A DNA stretch of 64,000 nt from Pectobacterium aquaticum (GTDB lineage Bacteria; Pseudomonadota; Gammaproteobacteria; Enterobacterales; Enterobacteriaceae), in contig NZ_CP086253.1 in the NCBI RefSeq assembly GCF_003382565.3, forward strand, positions 868,001 through 932,000. Direction: 5' to 3'. The position numbers and the translations under genes were made by a program. The notes under the pieces are model-generated. The model did not search any database, was not told the DNA's origin, and saw only the letters and a list, made by a program, of their open reading frames with translations. Every line of letters starts with the position of its first letter. Within the stretch, counting starts at the first letter, position 1. Positions 49,851 through 58,276 of this stretch are shown here, one piece after another.

Positions 49851-51803
49851 TTATTTAGCGTGTTGCAGGTCGAGGCGATAAACCGCAAAGCCCGTTTCGT
49901 CATTGCCGACGGACGTCATCGGGTACTGCGCTTTCTCTTTGATAAACGCCGTAGCTTTCTCAGACGGTGAGGTCTCAAAACGGATATCCAGCGGCGTATC
50001 GCTGACGATAGGTGCCAGACGCCAGTTGTTATCGGCCTGCGGTTTCACTTCTCCCGATTTTTGCGTTTCCGCGCTGATGTAGGCCGCCAGAACGGAGCGG
50101 TTTTCATCCGGTGAGGCGAAGGCCACGTACTTCTCACCCGTACCGGCAAATTTCTCGCCGTAGGCGCGGTAGTTATTGGTGGCGATCAGGAAGGTCGCTT
50201 TGGGATCGATCGATTTGCCGTTAAACGTCAGCGCTTTGATACGGTGTGATTTATCGTTGATTAACGCGCATTCGCTGTCGTAGCGGGCAGGTTGCGTCAC
50301 ATCAATCTGATAGTTGACGCCATCGATCACGTCGAAGTTATAGGTGCGGAAGCCGTCCCAGTTGAGCAGAGATTGCGGTTCACGCTTGCTTGGATCGATT
50401 TGTTTGAACTGACCCGCAGAGCATTCCAGCCACTCCTGTACCTGCTGCCCGTTAACTTTCACCACCACCAGCGTATTCGGGTAGAGATACAGATCGGCAG
50501 CGTTACGGAACGTGAGCTGGCCTTTTTCCACTTCGACATAGCTGGCTGGATCGTTTTTACGTCCACCAGCTTTAAACGGCGCAGCGGCGGAAAGTACCGG
50601 CAGATCGGCCAGATCGGGATCGCCCTGAATAAAGTGTTCCACATAGGCGCGCTGGGCATTATTGACGATCTGCACGGTCGGATCGTCCTGAATCAGCGAC
50701 AGGTAGCTATACATGTTGTCTGCGGATTTACCGATCGGTTTGCTGACAAACTCGCGCGTATTTTGGTGGGCATCGGACAGTACCTTCACCAGCTTGTCGT
50801 CTTCCGCTGCCAGTGATTTCTTCTGCGCTTTGTCATAGATCGGTCTGGCTTCCGTTTTCGCCTGTTCCACCTTCCATGTGCCGCTGTCGTTATTCAGCGT
50901 GAAATCGACGACACCGAGGTGGTCACCCCATTGTCCTGGCATCACCGCAGGCACGCCGTTGAGCGTTCCCTGTTTGATGTCAGCGCCCTTGATGTTCGCA
51001 AAGTCATTGCTGGGGAAAACCGCGTGAGCATGGCCGAACATGATCGCGTCGACACCGGGAATTTGGCTGAGGTAGTAAACAGAGTTTTCCGCCATCGCTT
51101 TATACGGCTCGGCAGAAAGGCCGGAGTGAGGGATCACAATCACCAGATCGGCACCTTGCTTGCGCATTTCAGGCACCCACTTTTTGGCACTCTCCGTGAT
51201 GTCTTCTACGGTAACTTTTCCGGTCAGATTAGCTTTATCCCATACCATAACCTGCGGCGGAACGAAGCCAATATAGCCGATACGCAGGGTATGCTGTTTA
51301 CCGTCGCGGTCGGTGACCAATTTGTTTTCAATGTGGTAAGGCGTAAACAGCGGTTTGCCCGTTTTCGCATCCAGCACGTTGGCGTTCACATAAGGGAATT
51401 TCGCGCCGGACAGCGCCTTGTGCAGGTAGTCCAGGCCATAGTTGAATTCGTGGTTACCGATATTGCCGACGGAATAATCCAGCGTGTTCATCGCCTGATA
51501 AACCGGATGTACATCGCCTGCCTTCAGCCCCTTCGCCGCCATGTAATCCCCTAACGGGCTGCCCTGGATCAAATCGCCGTTATCCACCAGCACGCTGTTG
51601 GTGGCTTGTTCGCGCGCGGCGTGAATCAGGCTGGCGGTACGCACCAGACCAAATTTATCGGTTGGCGTATCCTTGTAATAGTCGAAGTCCATCATATTGC
51701 TGTGCAGATCGGTGGTTTCCAATACCCGTAGATCAACAGTAGCGGCATGAACGGTCGTGGCGACCAGCGTAGCAAGCAGGCTGAGTGCCAGTGAATGCTT
51801 CAT
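49851..51803 (-). CDS. cpdB: Periplasmic 2',3'-cyclic-nucleotide 2'-phosphodiesterase/3'-nucleotidase
   Basis: 650 residues from ATG 51803 (AAGGAG upstream); a longer frame from 51860 has no signal. Signal peptide MKHSLALSLLATLVATTVHA. Metallophosphoesterase domain with LETTDLHSNM, DNGDLIQGSP, GNHEFNYG and GHAHAVF metal-binding motifs, then a 5'-nucleotidase C-terminal domain. Degrades 2',3'-cyclic nucleotides in the periplasm so the nucleosides can be imported. Divergent from cysQ. Confidence 0.97.
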   Translation of the reverse strand: MKHSLALSLLATLVATTVHAATVDLRVLETTDLHSNMMDFDYYKDTPTDKFGLVRTASLIHAAREQATNSVLVDNGDLIQGSPLGDYMAAKGLKAGDVHPVYQAMNTLDYSVGNIGNHEFNYGLDYLHKALSGAKFPYVNANVLDAKTGKPLFTPYHIENKLVTDRDGKQHTLRIGYIGFVPPQVMVWDKANLTGKVTVEDITESAKKWVPEMRKQGADLVIVIPHSGLSAEPYKAMAENSVYYLSQIPGVDAIMFGHAHAVFPSNDFANIKGADIKQGTLNGVPAVMPGQWGDHLGVVDFTLNNDSGTWKVEQAKTEARPIYDKAQKKSLAAEDDKLVKVLSDAHQNTREFVSKPIGKSADNMYSYLSLIQDDPTVQIVNNAQRAYVEHFIQGDPDLADLPVLSAAAPFKAGGRKNDPASYVEVEKGQLTFRNAADLYLYPNTLVVVKVNGQQVQEWLECSAGQFKQIDPSKREPQSLLNWDGFRTYNFDVIDGVNYQIDVTQPARYDSECALINDKSHRIKALTFNGKSIDPKATFLIATNNYRAYGEKFAGTGEKYVAFASPDENRSVLAAYISAETQKSGEVKPQADNNWRLAPIVSDTPLDIRFETSPSEKATAFIKEKAQYPMTSVGNDETGFAVYRLDLQHAK

Positions 51804-52015
51804 TGCGTAACTCCTTGTGCGGTAATTGTCGACGCGTGAGGCGATCGGGGTGTCTTTCATATCATGATGAAGTTAAAGTGATTATCGTCTCTAAATGCTG
51901 AGGATGACATCAATAATGGCAATAATCGTAGATTGCCTCACAGATGTATAATGAATGACAGAGATGAAGTCTGCGTTACGCTATCGTCGCGTAACCGATA
52001 ACGACGAGGTAGATC

Positions 52016-52756
52016 ATGCTAGAACCTATTTGCCAACTGGCCCGTGATGCTGGTGCTGCCATTATGCAGGTTTATGACGGGCAGCATCCCGTGGATGTCG
52101 CGCACAAGAAAGATGATTCGCCAGTAACCGCCGCCGATCTTGCGGCGCATCGGGTCATTAAGGATGGCTTGGCTGCGGCGTATCCTGATATTCCTTTGCT
52201 GTCAGAAGAAGATCCGCCTGAGTGGGAAATCCGCCGGCACTGGCAGCGCTATTGGCTGGTCGATCCGTTGGATGGCACCAAAGAGTTCCTCAGCCGCAAT
52301 GGCGAGTTTACGGTGAATATTGCGCTGATCGAGAACGGTCAGGCCGTACTTGGCGTGGTTTATGTACCGGTTACGGGCGTGATGTACTCCGCGGCGGAGG
52401 GTAAAGCCTGGAAAGAAGAGAACGGCCAGCGTCGGAAAATTACGGTGAAGCAGGCGCATCCGCCGCTGGTGGTGGTTAGCCGCTCTCATGCCGATAGCGA
52501 ATTAAAGGATTATCTCAGCCAACTGGGTGAACACCAGACGGTGGCGATTGGGTCATCGCTAAAATTTTGTCTGGTGGCGGAAGGCGAAGCGCAGCTTTAC
52601 CCACGCTTCGGGCCGACGAACATTTGGGATACGGCGGCGGGCCATGCGGTGGCGGTAGCGGCTGGGGCGCAGATTCACGATTGGCAGGGGCAGACTCTGT
52701 CTTACACACCGCGTGAATCTTTCCTCAACCCCGGTTTTCGCGTCTCCCTGTTTTAA
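52016..52756 (+). CDS. cysQ: 3'(2'),5'-bisphosphate nucleotidase CysQ
   Basis: 246 residues. Inositol-monophosphatase fold with the metal motif WLVDPLDGTKEFLSRNGEFT and WDTAAGHAV. Removes 3'-phosphate from PAP, the by-product of sulfate assimilation, and recycles AMP. Convergent with ytfJ, as in E. coli. Confidence 0.96.
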   Translation: MLEPICQLARDAGAAIMQVYDGQHPVDVAHKKDDSPVTAADLAAHRVIKDGLAAAYPDIPLLSEEDPPEWEIRRHWQRYWLVDPLDGTKEFLSRNGEFTVNIALIENGQAVLGVVYVPVTGVMYSAAEGKAWKEENGQRRKITVKQAHPPLVVVSRSHADSELKDYLSQLGEHQTVAIGSSLKFCLVAEGEAQLYPRFGPTNIWDTAAGHAVAVAAGAQIHDWQGQTLSYTPRESFLNPGFRVSLF

Positions 52757-52767
52757 CTACTTTAGCG

Positions 52768-53337
52768 CTATTTCTCTTCCAGTAACTGGCGCAGCAGGGA
52801 CATCACCTGCTGCACTTCCTGTCCGCTCAATGCGCCATCCTTCACGAAACGGATTTTTCCCTGTTTATCCAGCACCGCGATAGCCGAGCTCTCTGGCTGG
52901 AGCTGCCAGGTTTTCCGCACGTTGCCGTTGCTATCGACAATAAACTGCGACCACGGAAAGGCTTTCTTGTTGTCTTCAAGGCTACTGCGCACAAACATAC
53001 TGGTGCCGATGATGGCATCGTCGGTATTCACGATTGTCGTCGTTTGGTAATAATCATGCGGTAGGTTAGCGGCCTTCAGTGCAGAGATGAGCGGATCGTT
53101 CATCTCTTTGGCTGAGGTGCGGCCAGCGATATGTTGTATCACCCGCACTTTTCCAGACAACTGCGCGCTGTTCCAGTTTTTATAACTAAACTGATTATTA
53201 AGGTACTGAAGTTCTCCCTTGTCTGCGACGCCAACCGGTGGAACCAATTGGTTGAGCACCAGCGTATGGGCTAAGGCTGGGAGCCCCAGCAGAGGCGTGA
53301 TAGAGAGCGCGAGGAGCAGGTGGCGTATTTTTATCAT
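52768..53337 (-). CDS. ytfJ: YtfJ family periplasmic protein
   Basis: 189 residues with a signal peptide (cleavage after PALA, about residue 23). The mature part has a thioredoxin-like layout (VRVIQHIAGRTSAKEMND; AIAVLDKQGKIRFVKDGALS) but lacks a CxxC pair, so it is not an oxidoreductase of the usual type. Function unknown; conserved beside cysQ. Confidence 0.93.
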   Translation of the reverse strand: MIKIRHLLLALSITPLLGLPALAHTLVLNQLVPPVGVADKGELQYLNNQFSYKNWNSAQLSGKVRVIQHIAGRTSAKEMNDPLISALKAANLPHDYYQTTTIVNTDDAIIGTSMFVRSSLEDNKKAFPWSQFIVDSNGNVRKTWQLQPESSAIAVLDKQGKIRFVKDGALSGQEVQQVMSLLRQLLEEK

Positions 53338-53685
53338 GGTATGTCCTTCAATGTGGGTGGCCCGATGCGATGTCAGATATGGGAAATATCAGGCTATGGA
53401 ATAAGCGTAGATTCAGGAAACTGGTCTGTCCTGCTCCGTGATAAAACGGTTTGTGCCCGAGTGCACAAAACCCTTATTTTTGAAGGTTTATACTGATGAC
53501 TAAGGGTTTCCTTAAACACTACTCTGTAAAAATCTGTAAAAGCAGTTAAGAATACTGAATAGTGAGGGAACTAAATGCCGTTTTACAGTACTAACTAGCA
53601 GTATCCGTTATCTCATTAGCGCTCCAGAACCTCAGCCATGTTGGCGAAAGGGAGAGCGTAAAAAATAAAACGGGAGAGTAAAACG
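53338..53685. other. Intergenic region upstream of ytfK with nested inverted repeats
   Basis: TTTGTGC/GCACAAA (53450-53469) is followed by AAACCCTTA (53468-53476) and its inverse TAAGGGTTT (53501-53509). Then CTGTAAA occurs twice at a period of ten bases (53524, 53534). These look like regulatory sites for ytfK. The spacing of the last pair is one base short of a Pho box. No gene. Confidence 0.45.
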
Positions 53686-53892
53686 ATGAGGATCTTCGAA
53701 CGTTACAATCCTTTGAAAGTCGCCAAGTATGTGAAAACCCTGTTTCGTGGGCGGCTGTACATAAAAGGGGTTGGTGCTTTTGAGTTCGACTACGGCAAAA
53801 TTCTATTGCCAAAGAAACAGGATAAGCAGCATCTTCTGGTGATGTCCGAAGTCAATCGCCAGGTCATCCGGCTTCAGGCCGAGATGGGATGA
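53686..53892 (+). CDS. ytfK: DUF1107 protein YtfK
   Basis: 68 residues, GGGAGAG before the ATG. Almost every residue aligns with E. coli YtfK (RIFERYNPLKVAKYVKTLFR; VMSEVNRQVIRLQAEMG). The E. coli protein stimulates ppGpp accumulation by SpoT under phosphate and fatty-acid starvation. Single-gene unit with a strong terminator. Confidence 0.96.
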   Translation: MRIFERYNPLKVAKYVKTLFRGRLYIKGVGAFEFDYGKILLPKKQDKQHLLVMSEVNRQVIRLQAEMG

Positions 53893-53902
53893 GTGATAAA
53901 GA

Positions 53903-53933
53903 AACGGCCCGTAGCGGGCCGTTCTGGTTTTTT
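53903..53933 (+). terminator. Rho-independent terminator after ytfK
   Basis: AACGGCCCG (53903-53911) pairs with CGGGCCGTT (53915-53923), followed by CTGGTTTTTT. Confidence 0.92.
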
Positions 53934-53951
53934 ATGCATGCCTTTTAGCGG

Positions 53952-55277
53952 TTAATCGTCGCTATCAATCTTCGCGCTTGATGAGACAATCGGGCGATCT
54001 TCCAGACGCGTCACCAGCAACTGATCGATCTTGTAGCTGTCGATATCTACCACTTCAAACTTATAGCCAGAGAAGCGCACCGCATCGGTACGTTTCGGGA
54101 TTTTCCGCAGCGTATACATCATGAAGCCGCCGATGGTTTCGTAATTGCCAGAATGCGGGAAATCATCAATATTCAGCGCCCGCATCACGTCTTCTATTGG
54201 CGTACCGCCTTCAACCAGCCACGAATTTTCATCGCGCGCGACAATCTGTTCTTCCATTCCCTGACCGACGAGATCGCCCATGAGCGTCGTCATCACGTCG
54301 TTAAGGGTGATGATGCCGACGATCAGCGCGTATTCATTCAGAATAACGGCGAAATCTTCGCCCGCGGTTTTAAAGCTTTCTAACGCTTCGGACAGCGTCA
54401 GCGTATCCGGCACGATCAGCGCGGGACGAATCTGTACACCGCTACTGAGCGTCAGGCTTTGGTTTCCCAGCACTCGAATCAGCAGGTCTTTGGAATCCAC
54501 GTAGCCGACGATCTGATCGATCGTGCCATCGCAAACCAGAAATTTGGAATGCGGCTGCTGGGCGATCTTTTCCTTAATGCTGTCTTCCTGCTCGCGCAGA
54601 TCGAAATAGACCACGCTTTCGCGTGAGGTCATCGAAGACGGCACGGTACGGGATTCCAGCTCAAACACGTTCTCAATAAGCTCATGTTCCTGCTTACGCA
54701 GTACGCCAGCCAACGCACCGGCTTCCACCACGGCGTAAATATCATCGGATGTGATGTCATCTTTACGCACCATCGGCAGCTTGAGCAGGCGGAAAATGAC
54801 GTTAGCCAGGCCGTTAAATACCCAAACCAGTGGGCGGAAAAGTAACAGACCGAAGCGCATGGGGTTGATTATGCGTACGGCAACAGCTTCCGGCGCAATC
54901 ATACCAATGCGTTTCGGGGTGAGATCGCCAAACAGAATAAACAGACTGGTGACGAGTACGAATGAGCAGATGAAACTGACTTTATCTGCGGCTTCGGGTG
55001 ACATGAAGCGTTCAAACAGTAGGGAAAACGTCGGGGAAAATGCCGCATCGCCGATGATACCGGCCAGAATCGCGACGGCGTTGACGCCAATTTGAATCAC
55101 GGTAAAGAAGATGCCCGGTGTTTCCTGAAACTTGAGCACCAGATCGGCATTGAGGTTTCCCTCATCGGCCATCAGTTTGAGTTTAATTTTACGGGATGCC
55201 GCCAGCGAGATCTCGGAAATCGAGAAAAACGCACTGATGGCAATCAGAAAAAGAATCAGTAATAGACTGTTTAACAT
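53952..55277 (-). CDS. ytfL: CNNM/CBS-domain membrane protein YtfL
   Basis: 441 residues from ATG 55277, where the first helix begins (MLNSLLLILFLIAISAFFSI); the frame from 55370 adds non-family sequence. A DUF21 transmembrane domain (about 1-190, with FGDLTPKRIG) is followed by two CBS domains and a C-terminal CorC_HlyC domain (ENSWLVEGGTPIEDVMRAL). Homologues act in magnesium or cadaverine/putrescine efflux. Often labelled haemolysin-like, but it is not a toxin. Confidence 0.93.
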   Translation of the reverse strand: MLNSLLLILFLIAISAFFSISEISLAASRKIKLKLMADEGNLNADLVLKFQETPGIFFTVIQIGVNAVAILAGIIGDAAFSPTFSLLFERFMSPEAADKVSFICSFVLVTSLFILFGDLTPKRIGMIAPEAVAVRIINPMRFGLLLFRPLVWVFNGLANVIFRLLKLPMVRKDDITSDDIYAVVEAGALAGVLRKQEHELIENVFELESRTVPSSMTSRESVVYFDLREQEDSIKEKIAQQPHSKFLVCDGTIDQIVGYVDSKDLLIRVLGNQSLTLSSGVQIRPALIVPDTLTLSEALESFKTAGEDFAVILNEYALIVGIITLNDVMTTLMGDLVGQGMEEQIVARDENSWLVEGGTPIEDVMRALNIDDFPHSGNYETIGGFMMYTLRKIPKRTDAVRFSGYKFEVVDIDSYKIDQLLVTRLEDRPIVSSSAKIDSDD

Positions 55278-55383
55278 AGTTTTTGCTTTAGGTAAGTTTT
55301 TGCATGAACCGAAAGTGGCACAGCGACTCTCAGAAAAGTGAACACAGTAAAGTGAACACATTATGATCATTATTGAAGGCTAT

Positions 55384-55407
55384 AACCGGGCAACGATCCG
55401 CCCGGTT
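55384..55407 (-). terminator. Hairpin between msrA and ytfL
   Basis: AACCGGGC (55384-55391) and GCCCGGTT (55400-55407) pair perfectly around an eight-base loop, 42 bp past the msrA stop. There is no T run, so termination would be weak. Confidence 0.5.
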
Positions 55408-55448
55408 CGGACGCAGTATAGCAGGAGCGGTGAAATTACCGCCAGTGG

Positions 55449-56087
55449 TCAACGCTGAGGAGGCAGACAGATGCCGATGCCGCCTAATCCACAGTAGCCG
55501 TTCGGGTTCTTGTACAGGTATTGCTGGTGCTCGTCTTCCGCGTAATAGAACGGACCCGCAGACTCTATTTCTGTGCTGATGGCGCGGTTGTCACCGTTCT
55601 CCCTCATCGCCTGCTGAAAGCGTTGAAGGCTTTCCTGCGCTGCCTTTTCCTGTTCGGGCGTGAGCGTATAGATAGCAGAACGGTACTGACTGCCGATATC
55701 TCCGCCCTGACGCATACCCTGCGCGGGGTCGTGATTTTCCCAGAACAGCTGTAGCAGTTGCTCGTAGTCGATCACCGCGGGATCGAAAACGACACGCACC
55801 GCTTCGGCATGATCGGTCTGCCCGCTGCACACTTCACGGTAGGTCGGGTTGGGCGTGTAACCGCCAATGTAACCCGCCGCCGTGCTATAGATCCCCGGCT
55901 GTTGCCAGAACAAACGCTCTGCGCCCCAGAAGCAGCCCATCGCAAAAATCGCAACGGACATCGAGTCTGGCACATGTGTCATGGAATGTTCATGAACGAC
56001 ATGCAGCCTGGCGACTGGCATGGGGGTGGAACGCCCTGGTAAAGCATCGGATTGCGTAATCCGCCGTGTCTTATCAATTGAATTCAT
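55449..56087 (-). CDS. msrA: Peptide methionine-S-sulfoxide reductase A
   Basis: 212 residues from ATG 56087, matching the E. coli length and start; the frame opens further upstream without support. The catalytic cysteine is in FAMGCFWGAERLFW; the resolving cysteines lie in the C-terminal NPNGYCGLGGIGICLPP. Reduces methionine-S-sulfoxide in proteins. Divergent from tamA, as ytfM and msrA are in E. coli. Confidence 0.96.
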   Translation of the reverse strand: MNSIDKTRRITQSDALPGRSTPMPVARLHVVHEHSMTHVPDSMSVAIFAMGCFWGAERLFWQQPGIYSTAAGYIGGYTPNPTYREVCSGQTDHAEAVRVVFDPAVIDYEQLLQLFWENHDPAQGMRQGGDIGSQYRSAIYTLTPEQEKAAQESLQRFQQAMRENGDNRAISTEIESAGPFYYAEDEHQQYLYKNPNGYCGLGGIGICLPPQR

Positions 56088-56434
56088 CACGTTGTTAACT
56101 CCAGCTAGACTGGGTAAATAACCCGTTTTCATGGAAAGCATAACCAAGAAGCATGTGGCTGTCTTGATATCTTCATGGTGTTTAATGTTAAGGTAATGTG
56201 TATCTGTAATGCCTCCTACGGATATTTTTAGGTGAAAATCTATTCTTAAGCTGAAAAATTAGTATTTATCACTAACATCATGCAAAGTTGGTGGGAGATT
56301 TCGGCGCTGCGTGGCGGATTGTCCGGTAAGCGTACCGCGACGGTCGTCAATGCGGTGGGCGAAGTGATAAAAGCCATGCTATAGGTTTTAGACGACAAGG
56401 TTTTAGGTGACAGACCGATTTATCAGGGAGCTCA
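56088..56434. other. Divergent msrA/tamA intergenic region
   Basis: Mostly AT-rich promoter sequence. A 34-codon frame at 56280-56384 (+) has protein-like content but no ribosome binding site; it is listed as a finding rather than a gene. Confidence 0.4.
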
Positions 56435-58276
56435 GTGACTATTTTCATCTCAACGAAAAGTTTCATTGGAAAAAAAAGCGTTACCGAGCAAAAAGGCATA
56501 GCAGTACAAAAGAATAGCTTTGCTGGCTGTGGGGCGCCACGATACCGGATTCTTGGCCTGATGTGCGCGCTGCTGATGCTGGCCCCAGAGTGCCTGGCGG
56601 CGAATGTGCGTCTGCAAGTCATGGGGCTGGAAGGGCAGTTACAAAAAAATGTACGGGCACGCTTATCTACCATTGCGACCGATGAGATCAATGCCGACGG
56701 GCGTTTCCGCTCACGCGTCGATGAAGCGATCCGTCAGGGATTGCGTGCGCTCGGCTACTACGATCCACAGATTGGTTTCGAATTCCGGCCTGCCGTTAAT
56801 GGCGGACGACCCGTATTGATTGCCACCGTCACTCCCGGTGAACCGGTAAAAATTGCTGGGGTGAACATCACCCTGCGCGGTGGTGCACATGACGATAAAG
56901 ACTACCAACAACTAGTTAAAGACGATCGCCCCGAAATCGGTTCAGTATTGAACCACGGTGATTTCGATCGCTTTAAAAGCGGGCTGAACGGTTTGTCATT
57001 ACGCAAAGGCTATTTTGATGCGCGCTTCCAGCAAAGCCAGCTCGGCGTGATGCGGGAAGAGAGAGAAGCGTTTTGGGATATCGATTTTGATAGCGGTGAA
57101 CGCTATCGCTTTGGCGCCGTACATTTTCAGGGCGCACAAATCCGCGATGATTACCTGCAAAATCTGGTGCCGTTTCATGAAGGCGATGCCTACACCAGTG
57201 AAAATCTCGGTGAGTTAAACCGCCGTCTTTCTGCGACAGGGTGGTTTAACTCTGTCGTGGTGTCGCCTGATTTTGACCAGTCGAAAAGTTCTAAGGTGCT
57301 GCCGCTGGAAGCCGTGGTGACGCCGCGAACCCGTAACCGGATTGAAACCGGTGTTGGCTATGCCACGGATGTTGGCCCCCGCTTTAAAACGACCTGGAAT
57401 AAGCCTTGGGTGAATTCACGGGGCCACAGTCTGGAAAGCAGCCTGAGCGTGTCCGCGCCGGAGCAATCACTCGATTTTAGCTACAAAATCCCCTTGCTGA
57501 AGAACCCACTCGAGCAGTATTACCTGCTACAAGGTGGTTTCAAACGCGAAGATCTCAACGATACTAAATCCGATGGCACCACGCTGAACGTGGCGCGCTA
57601 CTGGGATCTCTCCAGTGGCTGGCAACGGGCGATTAACCTGCGCTGGAGCCTCGACCACTTTACGCAAGCAAGCGTGACGGATACCACGATGCTGATCTAT
57701 CCGGGCGTCAGCATTAACCGAACTCGCCAACGCGGCGGGCTGATGCCAGTGTGGGGCGATACGCAACGTTATTCTATCGATATTTCCGACACCACCTGGG
57801 GATCGGATATCGATTTTGCTGTGGTTCAGGCACAAAACGTCTGGATTCGTACGCTGGCGGATAAACACCGCTTTGTCGCGCGCGGCAATCTGGGCTGGAT
57901 TGAAACCAATAATTTCTCCCGCGTCCCGCCTTCACTGCGTTTCTTTGCTGGTGGCGATCGCAGCATTCGTGGGTATAAGTACAAATCTATTTCGCCGCGC
58001 GACAGCGACGGCAAACTGACAGGTGCGTCCAAGCTGGCGACTGGCTCGCTCGAATACCAATACAACGTGACGGGAAAATGGTGGGGCGCAGTTTTTGTTG
58101 ATTCAGGTGAAGCAGTGAATGACATCAAACGGAGTAACTTCAAGACCGGCACGGGCGTTGGCGTACGCTGGGCCTCGCCGATTGGTCCGGTAAAACTCGA
58201 TGTTGCTATGCCGATCGGCGATGCAGAGAAGAAGAACGATGTTCAGTTCTATATCGCGCTGGGGCCTGAATTATGA
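56435..58276 (+). CDS. tamA: Outer-membrane autotransporter assembly factor TamA
   Basis: 613 residues from GTG 56435 with GGGAG five bases upstream. After the hydrophobic segment ILGLMCALLMLAPECLA the mature protein starts AANVRLQV, as in E. coli. Three POTRA domains (about 56-300) lead to an Omp85 barrel with the conserved FFAGGDRSIRGYKYKSI and the terminal VQFYIALGPEL. Works with TamB to insert certain autotransporters and to support phospholipid transport. The region ahead of the signal core is about 36 residues longer than in E. coli. The tamB ATG overlaps the stop (ATGA). Confidence 0.96.
   Translation: MTIFISTKSFIGKKSVTEQKGIAVQKNSFAGCGAPRYRILGLMCALLMLAPECLAANVRLQVMGLEGQLQKNVRARLSTIATDEINADGRFRSRVDEAIRQGLRALGYYDPQIGFEFRPAVNGGRPVLIATVTPGEPVKIAGVNITLRGGAHDDKDYQQLVKDDRPEIGSVLNHGDFDRFKSGLNGLSLRKGYFDARFQQSQLGVMREEREAFWDIDFDSGERYRFGAVHFQGAQIRDDYLQNLVPFHEGDAYTSENLGELNRRLSATGWFNSVVVSPDFDQSKSSKVLPLEAVVTPRTRNRIETGVGYATDVGPRFKTTWNKPWVNSRGHSLESSLSVSAPEQSLDFSYKIPLLKNPLEQYYLLQGGFKREDLNDTKSDGTTLNVARYWDLSSGWQRAINLRWSLDHFTQASVTDTTMLIYPGVSINRTRQRGGLMPVWGDTQRYSIDISDTTWGSDIDFAVVQAQNVWIRTLADKHRFVARGNLGWIETNNFSRVPPSLRFFAGGDRSIRGYKYKSISPRDSDGKLTGASKLATGSLEYQYNVTGKWWGAVFVDSGEAVNDIKRSNFKTGTGVGVRWASPIGPVKLDVAMPIGDAEKKNDVQFYIALGPEL

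Noticed and set aside
53524..53540. Pho box upstream of ytfK
   Set aside because: CTGTAAA repeats are ten bases apart, whereas Pho box half sites recur every eleven; kept only as part of a broader finding.
53952..55277. Haemolysin gene
   Set aside because: The similarity is to the CNNM/CBS ion-efflux family, which carries this historical name without being toxins.
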